64,000 nt of DNA from an uncultured Holophagaceae bacterium (GTDB lineage Bacteria; Acidobacteriota; Holophagae; Holophagales; Holophagaceae), in contig CAISFO010000029.1 in assembly GCA_903884655.1 (NCBI GenBank), forward strand, positions 50,529 through 114,528, in the 5' to 3' direction. Below, piece after piece: positions 15,752 to 24,130 of this stretch. Made by a program: the position numbers and the translations under genes. A model generated the notes under the pieces. It did not search any database. It was not told the origin of the DNA and worked only from the letters and a program-made list of their open reading frames with translations. Every line of letters begins with the position of its first letter. Position 1 is the first letter of the stretch.

Positions 15752-17230
15752 TTGGCACAGAAGGGCGTACAGATCATTGCGGTGGAGCCGGGCAGCCTGG
15801 CCGAGGAGGCCGGGATCCGTCCTGGCGACACGCTGCTGGAGATCCACGGTGAGCCGGTGCTGGATCAGCTCAGCTACCAGTACCTCATCACCCGGGAGGA
15901 CGAGGCGGAGCTGCTGCTGCAGCGACCGGATCGCAGCACCTTCCAGGCCGTTGTGGAAAATGGCGGCGAGGGTATCGGCGTGGACCTGGCCCAGGACGAG
16001 GTGAAGGTCTGCAAGCAGAACTGCGTGTTCTGCTTCGTGCATCAGATGCCCAAGGGCTTCCGCAAATCCCTCTACCTCAAGGACGAGGATGTCCGACTGT
16101 CCTTCCTCTACGGGCACTTCACGACCCTCTCCAGCAGCGACGACGCCGAGCTGGACCGCATCATCCGGGAGCGCCTCAGCCCCATCCACGTCTCGGTCCA
16201 TGCCACGGATCCGGTGGCACGGGTCAAGGTGGTGGGCAATCCCCGGGAGGGGGACATTCTGCGCAAGCTCGATCGCCTGCTGGCGGGCGGCATCGATGTC
16301 CACACCCAGGCGGTGGTGGCGCCAGGTCTCAATGACGGCGCCATCTGGCAGCGAACCCTGGAGGACCTCTGGGCCCGCCGCCGGGAGGGCCGGGGCAGTG
16401 TGCTGAGCCTCTCCTGTGTGCCCGTGGGCCTCACCGCCCATCGCGAGAACCTGCCGGCCGTGCAGGATGTGGATCCCGCCTTCGCCCGGGACTGGGCGGC
16501 TCGCTGGACTCCGGAGGTGCGGAAGTTCGCCCGGGCCAACGACGGTGAACCTTGGCTGCTGCTGGCGGACGAGTGGTTCACCCGGGCGGGCCTCGAAGTG
16601 CCCGGACGCGCCTTCTACTCGCGCTCCTGGGCTCAGCTGGAAAATGGTGTCGGGCTGGTGCGCCGGTTCCTGGAGCACAGCCGACGGTTCATCAAGAGCC
16701 CGAAGGCGAAGGGTTTCGCCGGCCGACGCGTGCTCCTGCTGACGGGGCCCAGCTTCGCTCCGACCCTGAGTCGCGTGGCCGCCGAATTGAACCGTGCCGT
16801 GGGCAGCCACCTGCGCGTGGTGGCCGCGAAGAACTTCAGCTTCGGGGAGACCGTCACCGTGGCGGGCCTGCTCTGCGGCGAGGACCTGAAGTACGCGGCC
16901 CACGCCGATCGGGATGCCAAGGGTGGCCGGACCGACTGGGTGGATGCGGTGGCGGTGCCCTCCGCCAGTCTCCGCACGCACACGGGGCCCACGGACCAGT
17001 ACACGCTGCGGGGCGTGGTGGTGCGGGAGGAAGGCACCTTCCTCGACGATCTGACGCTGCCCCAGCTGGCGGCTGATCTGGGGGTGCCGACTGTGCCCAG
17101 CGGTGCGAACCTCTCCCACCTGCTGGATCACCTGGAGGCCGCAGACCTTGGCGCCTTCCGGGGCGGGGCGCTCGGTTCCACCTTCCACGCCGCCGGATTG
17201 AACCAGCCCCAGGGCGCCTACAATCCCTGA
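15752..17230 (+). CDS. PDZ-radical SAM-DUF512 protein
   Basis: A 492-residue protein. Residues 1-70 form a small PDZ-like domain (VEPGSLAEEAGIRPGDTLLE), followed by a radical-SAM-type cluster Cys87-x3-Cys91-x2-Cys94 (CKQNCVFC), and the DUF512 domain up to the C-terminus (with GSHLRVVAAKNFSFGETVTV and a terminal GAYNP). DUF512 proteins are widespread in Firmicutes, Acidobacteria and Cyanobacteria; the substrate is unknown, and no partner gene here helps. TTG 15752 is the only reasonable start, with GGAG seven bases upstream. An enzymatic 4Fe-4S function is likely from the cysteines; the reaction is not inferable. Confidence 0.85.
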   Translation: MAQKGVQIIAVEPGSLAEEAGIRPGDTLLEIHGEPVLDQLSYQYLITREDEAELLLQRPDRSTFQAVVENGGEGIGVDLAQDEVKVCKQNCVFCFVHQMPKGFRKSLYLKDEDVRLSFLYGHFTTLSSSDDAELDRIIRERLSPIHVSVHATDPVARVKVVGNPREGDILRKLDRLLAGGIDVHTQAVVAPGLNDGAIWQRTLEDLWARRREGRGSVLSLSCVPVGLTAHRENLPAVQDVDPAFARDWAARWTPEVRKFARANDGEPWLLLADEWFTRAGLEVPGRAFYSRSWAQLENGVGLVRRFLEHSRRFIKSPKAKGFAGRRVLLLTGPSFAPTLSRVAAELNRAVGSHLRVVAAKNFSFGETVTVAGLLCGEDLKYAAHADRDAKGGRTDWVDAVAVPSASLRTHTGPTDQYTLRGVVVREEGTFLDDLTLPQLAADLGVPTVPSGANLSHLLDHLEAADLGAFRGGALGSTFHAAGLNQPQGAYNP

Positions 17231-17368
17231 GGTACCAGGTTCCCCGCAGGCGAAGGGCACGTCCTGGCGGCCCAGCCAGGGAACCCGCCGCCGTGACGGA
17301 ATTCCCTGGCCGACCGGCAGGGTCCTCTCAGGTCATCCTGCAAATCGCGACGGGCGAGCCGGGCGCGC

Positions 17369-18460
17369 TCAGCGGGCCACAAGGCCCACTGCAGTGACCG
17401 GCAGGCCGCCGACGGAACCGAGGGCGATCAGGCTTCCGTCCGGCTCGACCCGGTAGGCCAGGACCTGATGGGTGCCCCCCGCGAGGGCATAGACAAAGCG
17501 CTGGGTCGTGGCGATATCCAGAAGCGGGATGCTGGCGGTGGGGGTGAGTCCGGCGAAGGTGAGGGCGCCTTCGCGACCTACGCTGAACCCGGCAATGCTG
17601 CCGACATGGGCGTTGGTGGCGTAGGCATAACGGCCGTCCGGCGTGGCCGCGATCCAGCAGGGCGCCGCACCCTGGCTGTTGAGGCTGGGGCTCACGGTGG
17701 CGAGGCTTTCCGCGTCGAGGTCATAGGAGGACACGGCATTCGAGCCCGCCTCGGTCACCAGCAGCTCATCCCGGCCCGTGAAGGTGAAGCCGAAGGGGAC
17801 GGCGCCATTCGAGGCGTGGGTGGTGGGACCGGTCACGAGGCCGTGGCCCTGCACCTGGTAGGTGTCCAGGGTCTGAGTGCCCTTCTCCGAGACCACCAGC
17901 ATCTCTCCGTCCGGGCTGAAGGCGATCTCCGCGGCGCCCGCGGTTGGGCTGCTGAGGGGACGCGTGGACTCGGGGATCTGTGTCAGCTTGCCGTGCGCAT
18001 CCACCCAGAACCCGCTGATGTTCCCGGTGCCGCCCTGGTTGAGGACGTAGAGCAGCCGCCCGCGGACGGCCAGACTCACGGGGGTGGTGCCGCCGGAGAG
18101 GGCGGTGTCTGCCAGCACGAGACCATCGGCCTGCACTCGAAAGGAGGAGACGGAGTTGCTGCCTGCATTGACGACGAAGAGCCAATGGCGGTCGCCGCTG
18201 AGGGCCAGGGCGCCCTGGGAGCCCAGGGCCGCGCCGGTGCCAGCCCCGCCCGAGGCCACCGCGCCTGCCGGGGTCAGGCCGCCATCGGCGCTTCGGTGGA
18301 AGGCGAGGACCTCGTTTCCGGTCAAGGCGTTCGTCAAGGTGTAGATCGCCCCCATGCCGCCCGAAGACGAGGCGAGGGCTTGGGCGTTCACCTGCGCTCC
18401 GGCCCCTGCGAGCAGGCAGCCTCCGAGCAGGATGGACTTGAAGCGGTTCTGGCTGGTCAT
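17369..18460 (-). CDS. Secreted seven-bladed beta-propeller protein (lactonase/YncE-like)
   Basis: A 363-residue exported protein. A signal peptide (MTSQNRFKSILLGGCLLAGA, cleavage near VNAQA, residue about 27) precedes a series of propeller blades recognisable by repeats such as GDRHWLFVVNAGSNSVSSFRV, GRLLYVLNQGGTGNISGFWV, DGEMLVVSEKGTQTLDTYQV and DGRYAYATNAHVGSIAGFSV. The closest families are 6-phosphogluconolactonase-like and YncE-like propellers; I see no catalytic signature that decides between enzyme and binding protein. AAGGAG lies seven bases before the ATG. It is monocistronic and divergent from the DMT permease. Confidence 0.75.
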   Translation of the reverse strand: MTSQNRFKSILLGGCLLAGAGAQVNAQALASSSGGMGAIYTLTNALTGNEVLAFHRSADGGLTPAGAVASGGAGTGAALGSQGALALSGDRHWLFVVNAGSNSVSSFRVQADGLVLADTALSGGTTPVSLAVRGRLLYVLNQGGTGNISGFWVDAHGKLTQIPESTRPLSSPTAGAAEIAFSPDGEMLVVSEKGTQTLDTYQVQGHGLVTGPTTHASNGAVPFGFTFTGRDELLVTEAGSNAVSSYDLDAESLATVSPSLNSQGAAPCWIAATPDGRYAYATNAHVGSIAGFSVGREGALTFAGLTPTASIPLLDIATTQRFVYALAGGTHQVLAYRVEPDGSLIALGSVGGLPVTAVGLVAR

Positions 18461-18777
18461 CGTGTTCTCCTTCGGCCCATGGCCGTAGCAGGGACCCTAG
18501 GGCCCCGTTGGAAAATCCGCCCTGCAGGCGGTGCTTCTCACTGCGCAGCCAACGCGTCCGAGCCAAGCCCAGATCAGGTCCTCGAACCGCGCAGCATGGA
18601 GATCATCTCCACTGCGATTGAGGTGCAATATTCGCCTGCCGTGTGACCCCGGTTTGCGATTCGAGGTGTGAAGTTTTTATGAACGCCCCGGGGACCGGCC
18701 CTCCCTGCGGCTTTCACGGTTCCGCTTTGGCCCCGGCCAAAGGATGATGCAGACAGCACCCAGAGGTCCTCACCAAG
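18461..18777. other. 317-bp divergent intergenic region
   Basis: This is the space between the beta-propeller gene (minus) and the DMT permease gene (plus). The only clear structure is a short palindrome, GGAGATCATCTCC at 18597-18609, that could be an operator. I see no RNA gene, no strong sigma-70 promoter and no plausible small ORF with a ribosome site. Confidence 0.4.
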
Positions 18778-19665
18778 ATGTCCATCGAACCACCAGCCAT
18801 GTCCCGCCACCGCTTCGCGGCCCGGCTCCAGTTGGCCGGCTCGGCGCTCTGCTTCGGGCTCATGGCCATCCTGGCCCGGAAGCTCACGCTGCCCGGGATG
18901 GGCTTCACGGCGGGCCACCTCTCGGTGCTGCGCTTCGTGGTGGGGGCTCTGCTCAGCCTGGCGGCCTTCGGGCTGGTGCCTGGTCTCTACCGGCCCAGCA
19001 ACTACCGTCTGCTGGTGACCCGGGGGCTTTCGGGCGGGGCGGTGGTGGCGCTCTACTTCTATGCCCTTGCCCACATCCCCGCAGGGGAGGCAGGCATCCT
19101 CTACAACATGTACCCGGTGATCGCCACGGCGCTGTCGCTGGTGCTCCTCAAGGAGCGGCCCGCCATCCACTTGTGGCTGGCCCTCCTCGCCGCCTCCCTG
19201 GGAGTGGGAATGGTGCTGGGCACGGGCCATGGCGGGTTCGGCTTCGGCCGGGGCGAACTGGCGGCCCTGGCGGCGGCGGGGTTCGCGGCCGCCAGCGCCA
19301 ATGCCATCCGGGCCGTGCGCTACACGGACAATGCCTCCACGATCTACTTCTTCTTCTGCCTCGCGGGACTGCCGGTGGTGCTGCCCTTCGCCCTCACACC
19401 CCTGCCAGGTGGCCTCCTGCCCTGGACCCTGGCCATCCTCATGAGCCTCCTGGCCTACGGCGGCCAGATCCTGATGTCCCGGGCCTACGGCACCCTCTCC
19501 GTGTCCGAGGCGGCGGTCTGGCTCCAGCTCCTGCCCATCACCCAGTATCTGCTGGCCGTGCCCCTGCTGGAGGAGCGCGTCTCGGCACCGGGTCTCGCGG
19601 GCGTCCTCATCACCGTGGCTGGAGTGGCCTACGGCACCGTCTTCGGGCATCGCCGGCGGGCATGA
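18778..19665 (+). CDS. EamA/DMT-superfamily permease
   Basis: A 295-residue inner-membrane protein with ten hydrophobic helices arranged as two EamA repeats (about 15-145 and 160-290). The second helix of each half has the family look (AGHLSVLRFVVGALLSLAAF; PAGEAGILYNMYPVIATALS). DMT permeases export amino acids, metabolites or nucleotide sugars; the substrate is not readable. ATG 18778 is used; ATG 18799 (codon 8) is a possible alternative. It has its own terminator, shared with the convergent exbD gene. Confidence 0.82.
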   Translation: MSIEPPAMSRHRFAARLQLAGSALCFGLMAILARKLTLPGMGFTAGHLSVLRFVVGALLSLAAFGLVPGLYRPSNYRLLVTRGLSGGAVVALYFYALAHIPAGEAGILYNMYPVIATALSLVLLKERPAIHLWLALLAASLGVGMVLGTGHGGFGFGRGELAALAAAGFAAASANAIRAVRYTDNASTIYFFFCLAGLPVVLPFALTPLPGGLLPWTLAILMSLLAYGGQILMSRAYGTLSVSEAAVWLQLLPITQYLLAVPLLEERVSAPGLAGVLITVAGVAYGTVFGHRRRA

Positions 19666-19692
19666 AAAAGGGCCCCACTCAGGGCCCTTTTT
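19665..19692. terminator. Bidirectional terminator between the DMT permease and exbD2
   Basis: A perfect 11-bp stem: AAAAAGGGCCC (19665-19675), loop CACTCA, GGGCCCTTTTT (19682-19692). A-run and T-run on the two sides allow it to stop transcripts from both directions. The stem begins in the last base of the permease stop codon. Confidence 0.9.
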
Positions 19693-19711
19693 GGCATTGT
19701 CACGCTGGCGA

Positions 19712-20212
19712 CTAGCTGACTGGTGCGGCTACCGGGATCATGCGCTTCCTCAGGGAGACGGCCACTTTCACATCGCCACCGTCCTGGCCCAGGAACTTGT
19801 CAGGCAGATCCAGAGACTTCTTCTTGGCGGTGTTCGAGGCGACCCGGATGGCATCCAGCACGTCGACCATGACCTGGAACTTCACGTCCTCGTCGACCTT
19901 CAGGAAGACCTTCCGGTAGTTCAGCGGCTGCAGCATCACGGCTTCGGGAAGCCTGTCCTTGAGACCCGCGGCATCGACCTTGTCCTGCTGCAGGGTCATG
20001 CTCCCGTCCTGGTCGATCTGGATCAGGATGTTGTTGGGATCGGGCGGAGTGGGCTTCGAAACCACCTGGACCTGGGGCACCACCACCTTGGTGGCCTTGT
20101 CGAGGCCAGGCACCATCACGATGAACACGATGAGAAGCACCAGCACGATATCGATCAGGGGGGTGACGTTGATATCGGATTTCTGTTTGCCCTTGGGGCT
20201 GCCGGCATCCAT
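19712..20212 (-). CDS. exbD: ExbD/TolR-family biopolymer transport protein (second copy)
   Basis: A 166-residue inner-membrane protein with a short cytosolic N-terminus (KSDINVTPLIDIVLVLLIVF), one helix with the essential Asp of the proton path (PLIDIVL), and a periplasmic domain. It belongs to the stator that harnesses the proton gradient with ExbB to drive TonB. Its ATG overlaps the TAA of the preceding exbD (TAATG), so the pair is translationally coupled. The two ExbD proteins share the N-terminal motif but differ in the periplasmic domain, which suggests a heteromeric stator or two TonB partners. Confidence 0.9.
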   Translation of the reverse strand: MDAGSPKGKQKSDINVTPLIDIVLVLLIVFIVMVPGLDKATKVVVPQVQVVSKPTPPDPNNILIQIDQDGSMTLQQDKVDAAGLKDRLPEAVMLQPLNYRKVFLKVDEDVKFQVMVDVLDAIRVASNTAKKKSLDLPDKFLGQDGGDVKVAVSLRKRMIPVAAPVS

Positions 20213-20706
20213 TATTTGCCCCCTTCCTTCACGTCCTTGTCTTCGCTGGTGACGATGGACGCCTCGTCGGCGCCACCTTTCCGGCAGACCTGGAACAGTT
20301 CATTGACGTACTTGAAGGGCAGGTCGGCGTCAGCCTTGACGAACACGACCTTCTGGTTCAGCTGGGAGACATTGCGATTGATGTAGTCCTCGAGCTTCTG
20401 CCTCTGGGCGTCATTGCCGACGTAGAACACCTCGTCCTTCGCATCTTTGTCATCAATGAGGACCGGACCTGGGCCGATCACTTCGTACTTGTCGTTGCGC
20501 TTGGACTGGAAAAGCAAAGTGAGGTACTTCTCGTCCTTGTTCTTTTCTGCCTTGGGACTGTGCTTGGCGAGCGGCAGCTTCACGCTGCTGTTCACCGCCG
20601 GCGTGATCACGATGAAGATGATCAAGAGCACCAGCACGATGTCCACAAGCGGCGTGACGTTGATGTCCGACTTTACGCCACCCTTCTTGCCACCACCTGC
20701 ATCCAT
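20212..20706 (-). CDS. exbD: ExbD/TolR-family biopolymer transport protein (first copy)
   Basis: A 164-residue protein with N-terminus GGVKSDINVTPLVDIVLVLL, one transmembrane helix with the conserved Asp, and a periplasmic domain carrying a Lys/Asp-rich insert (KHSPKAEKNKDEKYLTLLFQ) not present in the second copy. GAGGAG lies upstream of the ATG. It is the third gene of tonB-exbB-exbD-exbD, 64 bases after exbB, and directly coupled to the next exbD. Confidence 0.9.
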   Translation of the reverse strand: MDAGGGKKGGVKSDINVTPLVDIVLVLLIIFIVITPAVNSSVKLPLAKHSPKAEKNKDEKYLTLLFQSKRNDKYEVIGPGPVLIDDKDAKDEVFYVGNDAQRQKLEDYINRNVSQLNQKVVFVKADADLPFKYVNELFQVCRKGGADEASIVTSEDKDVKEGGK

Positions 20707-20770
20707 GGTGTTCTCCTCGGAATGGCCCTAGGGGGTAGTTCAGGTCCCTGGGGCGGGGCGGAAAGTCGGT

Positions 20771-21499
20771 CTAGCTCTGGCTCTCGCGGCGGATGAATTC
20801 GTCGATCATCTGGGAAGCCGCATTGTCGATGTTGGTGATGACGACGTCCTGCTTGTTGGTCAGGAGGTTGTAGATCCACACAGCGGGGATGGCGACGAAG
20901 AGGCCGAGCGCGGTGGTGGCGAGCGCCTCACCGATGGAGCCGGCCAGGGCGTTGATGTCGCCCGCGCCCTTGGTCTTCAGGTCGGAGAAGACCTTGATGA
21001 TGCCGATGACCGTGCCCAGGAGGCCGATGAAGGGGGCCAGGGCGCCGATGGTGCCCAGGCCGCTCATGCCCTTCTTCAGGAGCTCGGCGACCTCGGCCTT
21101 GCCGCGCTCGATGGCACGTTCCACGGGCTGGATGGCGTCATGGTTGGGACTCGTCGCCTTGAGCTGCTTCTCGTACTGGAAGATGTCCAGGCCGTGCTTG
21201 AGCACCAGGGCAACGTGGCTCTTGTTGTGGGTGGTAGCGGCGCGCTTGGAGGCTTCGAAATCGCCCCGGCGGAGGGTGTCCATGAAGAGTTTGAGGAACT
21301 TGTCGGAAGCGGCCGTGCTCTGGGCGTAGGTGACGAAGCGCTCGACAGCCACATAGACCGTGTAGCAGAACAGCACGATGAGGATGATGATGATCCCCTT
21401 GTTGGCGATGGACGCCCCCTTGAAGAGTTCAATGGGCGAGAAGCTGTCGTGGCCCCCTTCGGCGAGGGCAAGCATCAGGGGGGAGGCAAGCAGGTTCAT
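20771..21499 (-). CDS. exbB: ExbB/TolQ/MotA-family proton channel
   Basis: A 242-residue inner-membrane protein with three helices: about 30-52, then a cytosolic loop, and two helices in the C-terminal half containing LGTIGALAPFIGLLGTVIGI and ATTALGLFVAIPAVWIYNLL, the MotA/TolQ/ExbB signature. It forms the pentameric channel around the ExbD helices. AAGGA is seven bases before the ATG. It lies between tonB and the two exbD genes in one operon. Confidence 0.93.
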   Translation of the reverse strand: MNLLASPLMLALAEGGHDSFSPIELFKGASIANKGIIIILIVLFCYTVYVAVERFVTYAQSTAASDKFLKLFMDTLRRGDFEASKRAATTHNKSHVALVLKHGLDIFQYEKQLKATSPNHDAIQPVERAIERGKAEVAELLKKGMSGLGTIGALAPFIGLLGTVIGIIKVFSDLKTKGAGDINALAGSIGEALATTALGLFVAIPAVWIYNLLTNKQDVVITNIDNAASQMIDEFIRRESQS

Positions 21500-21551
21500 G
21501 GGGTTTCCTTAGGAGTGAAGAAGGGGTGAAAGGCGATGGAAGAGTGGGCGG

Positions 21552-22346
21552 CTAGCGAAGCTTGTAGGGCATGGTCAACCTGAACCGGGCGTACTGGGGC
21601 TGCCCGTTCAGCAGGGCAGGTTCAAACCGCCACTGCATGGCATAGGCTTCCGCCGAAGGCCGCAGCTGGGGTGGCCCCTCTTTGGCCACGGCCGTGGTGG
21701 GCACGCCGTCTGGACCGACCGTGATCTCGATCACCACCGTGCCCTGGATCTTGGCCAGCTTGGCAAGCGGGGGATAGGGCGGAGCGGGGGGCTGGTATTT
21801 GATCTTGATCTGGCTGAAGTCGAAGTCGACCACCTTGCCGGTGCCGGAGCCGCCGACCACGCCGCCAACCACACCGCCGATGACGCCGCCGGGAACGCCG
21901 CCCGGAACACCGCCGGGCACGCCACCGAGGGAGTGGTCCTGCTTGGGCAGTTCCTTGGGAGCCTGCTCAGGCACGACTTCCTGCCGGGGATCAATGGGCG
22001 TCGTATCGGCCTTGGACGAGGTCATGGCCATGGGGGGCGGAGGCGGTGGCGGGGGTGGTGGTGGCGGAGGGGGCGGAGGCGGCGGCGCATCATCCGCCTT
22101 CTCCGTCAGGTCGATGCCCACCGTCTTGATCACCTTCTTGCCGGCTTCGGTCTGCTTCGCGAGCTGGATGGCGAGGACGGCGAAGAGGCTGTACATGAGG
22201 ATGGTGGTGGGAACCGTCACCCTCGGGTTGCCCCGCTTGATGGCGTCGTTCCCGGCAGACAGGGAGGACCGGTAGACGGCATCCTCCAGCGTTTCCACGG
22301 GAGCGCCTGGTTTAGCTGGGATGGGTTTTTGGGGATCTTTGCTCAT
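21552..22346 (-). CDS. tonB: TonB-type energy transducer
   Basis: A 264-residue protein anchored by one helix (TTILMYSLFAVLAIQLA, about residues 50-66). A run of 18 prolines follows, then a stretch with GG(V)PGG repeats (GGVPGGVPGGVPGGVIGGVV), and a C-terminal TonB domain (YPPLAKLAKIQGTVVIEITV and the final FRLTMPYKLR). TonB spans the periplasm and transmits ExbB/ExbD energy to outer-membrane receptors. ATG 22346 is chosen because AAGGGAG precedes it and the protein begins MSKDPQKPIPAKPG; in-frame ATGs upstream lack ribosome sites. First gene of the operon; the Gly-Val-Pro repeats are unusual and probably a spacer. Confidence 0.88.
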   Translation of the reverse strand: MSKDPQKPIPAKPGAPVETLEDAVYRSSLSAGNDAIKRGNPRVTVPTTILMYSLFAVLAIQLAKQTEAGKKVIKTVGIDLTEKADDAPPPPPPPPPPPPPPPPPPMAMTSSKADTTPIDPRQEVVPEQAPKELPKQDHSLGGVPGGVPGGVPGGVIGGVVGGVVGGSGTGKVVDFDFSQIKIKYQPPAPPYPPLAKLAKIQGTVVIEITVGPDGVPTTAVAKEGPPQLRPSAEAYAMQWRFEPALLNGQPQYARFRLTMPYKLR

Positions 22347-22574
22347 GCGGCTCCCTTGAAAGATCCAGGGGGGAAAAAACAGTGAGCCGAACCAGCGGGA
22401 ACACTGGATCGGCTTCAGCGATGACATTAAGAACTGGGGCAAGCCCAGCGGCTAAGATGGCAAAGGGCTGGCGGTTGGTCAAGCTTCAAGCTGGGAGCCA
22501 TCCCTTCCTGGGCAGCACATTCTCCCTCCTACTCCTAGCCACCACAACAACCATTCCGTGAGAAACGAACGTAA

Positions 22575-22602
22575 TTGTTGGTTATTTTTACGAAGGCATA
22601 AT
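22575..22602 (+). promoter_or_regulatory. Sigma-70-like promoter of tgt, possibly leaderless
   Basis: TTGTTG (22575-22580), 16-bp spacer, CATAAT (22597-22602). The expected start of transcription is at 22609-22610, right at the ATG. There is no ribosome site at a suitable distance, so a leaderless mRNA is plausible. Confidence 0.4.
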
Positions 22603-22609
22603 CACCGTG

Positions 22610-23758
22610 ATGTCGTCAAACCCAAAATCGATGTTTACATTCTGCAAAGAGGCTGGCCAGGATTCCACCTGCGGCAGGGCCGGCCGCTTCCTCACGGGCC
22701 ACGGGGAGGTGCTGACACCCGCCTTCATGCCCGTGGGCACCCAGGGCACCGTGAAGGGCATCACGCCGGTCCAGCTGCGCGACATCGGGCCTCAGGTGAT
22801 CCTCGGCAACACCTACCATCTGGGCCTGAGACCAGGGGATGGCCTCATCGCCAGGCTGGGCGGACTGCACCGCTTCATGGACTGGGAAGGGCCCATCCTG
22901 ACGGATTCGGGAGGGTTCCAGGTCTTTTCCCTGGCCGACCTCCGGAAAATGACGGAGGAGGGCGTCACCTTCCAGAGTCACATCGATGGCAGCCCCCAGT
23001 TCCTGTCGCCGGAACGCAGCATGGAGATCCAGCGCAACCTGGGCTCGGACATCTGCATGGCCCTGGACGAATGCCCGCCCGGCCAGCTGGAGCGGTCCAA
23101 GCTGGAGGTCAGCATGGCCCGCACCACCCGCTGGCTGGCCCGGAGCCGAGCCGTGCCCCTGAAAGAGCACCAGGGGCTCTTTGCCATCAACCAGGGGGGC
23201 ACCCACCTGGATCTTCGGCGGCGTCATCTGCAGGAGGCCCTGGAGCTGGATGCGAAAACCCCCTTCCAGGGCTTCTCCGTGGGCGGCCTCAGCGTGGGCG
23301 AGCCCAAGGAGGCCATGAACGCCGTGCTGGCGGAGTTCGTGCGCGACCTGCCCACCGACCGGCCCCGCTACCTCATGGGGGTGGGCACGCCCGAGGACCT
23401 GCTCTTCGGCATCGAGCAGGGCGTGGATCTCTTCGACTGCGTCCTGCCCAGCCGGGAGGCCCGCCATGGCCGCATCCTCACCAGCCGGGGCCGGCTCAAC
23501 CTCAAGAATGCCCGCCACCGGGAGGCGGACCTGCCCCTGGACCCGGCCTGCTCCTGCTATACCTGCAGGACCTTTTCCCGGGCCTACCTGCACCATCTGC
23601 TCCGTTGTGGGGAGCTGCTGGGCTTCACGCTGAACACGATCCACAACCTGAGCTACACTGTGGGACTCACCCGCGCCGCGCGGCAGGCTCTGCTGGAGAA
23701 CCGGTTTCCCGCCTTTGCCCAGTCCACGCGCGCCGGTTGGTTAACCGAGGAGCCCTGA
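22610..23758 (+). CDS. tgt: Queuine tRNA-ribosyltransferase
   Basis: A 382-residue tRNA-guanine transglycosylase that replaces guanine 34 with preQ1 in GUN-anticodon tRNAs. It shows the catalytic/binding blocks GNTYHLGLRPG, DSGGFQVFSL (active-site Asp), GGLSVGEPKE, YLMGVGTPEDLL, the nucleophile region FDCVLPSREARHG, and the zinc site CSCYTC with a following His. The start could also be GTG 22607; ATG 22610 fits a leaderless transcript. It heads the conserved tgt-yajC-secDF operon and its TGA touches the yajC ATG. Confidence 0.95.
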   Translation: MSSNPKSMFTFCKEAGQDSTCGRAGRFLTGHGEVLTPAFMPVGTQGTVKGITPVQLRDIGPQVILGNTYHLGLRPGDGLIARLGGLHRFMDWEGPILTDSGGFQVFSLADLRKMTEEGVTFQSHIDGSPQFLSPERSMEIQRNLGSDICMALDECPPGQLERSKLEVSMARTTRWLARSRAVPLKEHQGLFAINQGGTHLDLRRRHLQEALELDAKTPFQGFSVGGLSVGEPKEAMNAVLAEFVRDLPTDRPRYLMGVGTPEDLLFGIEQGVDLFDCVLPSREARHGRILTSRGRLNLKNARHREADLPLDPACSCYTCRTFSRAYLHHLLRCGELLGFTLNTIHNLSYTVGLTRAARQALLENRFPAFAQSTRAGWLTEEP

Positions 23759-24073
23759 ATGATCTTCGCCCTGTTTCAGCAGACCCCTGCATCCGGCCCT
23801 CCGGGCTGGACCCAGTTCATCTTCATCGGCGGCATGGGGCTGATGTTCTACTTCCTGCTGATCCGGCCCCAGAGCAAGGCCCGCAAGGAAACCGAAGCCC
23901 GCCTCGCCAAGCTGAAGGCTGGCGACGAAGTGGTGCTCAGTTCCGGCCTCTACGCCACCATCGACCGCGTCGAGGACAAGCACATCTGGGTGAAGATCGG
24001 CAGCTCCGTGGTCAAGGCCAAGCGCACGGCGGTGGCTGCCCTGGCCACCGAGCCCGAGACTCCCCAGAACTGA
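23759..24073 (+). CDS. yajC: Preprotein translocase accessory subunit YajC
   Basis: A 104-residue inner-membrane protein with one helix (IFIGGMGLMFYFLLIRPQSKA, the hallmark L-I-R-P-Q) and a cytosolic small beta domain (LAKLKAGDEVVLSSGLYATI). It associates with SecDF and SecYEG. GAGGAG precedes the ATG. It starts immediately after the tgt stop and lies 57 bases before secDF. Confidence 0.95.
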   Translation: MIFALFQQTPASGPPGWTQFIFIGGMGLMFYFLLIRPQSKARKETEARLAKLKAGDEVVLSSGLYATIDRVEDKHIWVKIGSSVVKAKRTAVAALATEPETPQN

Positions 24074-24130
24074 TCTTCCTGACATTCCGGGCCGGTGACC
24101 TGCCGGCCCGCTTTCTGTAAGGAGCGCCCC

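Noticed and set aside
13614..15758. A 714-codon minus-strand frame opposite the EF-G-like gene
   Set aside because: Composition is typical of antisense text (His/Glu/Gly-rich) and it matches no family.
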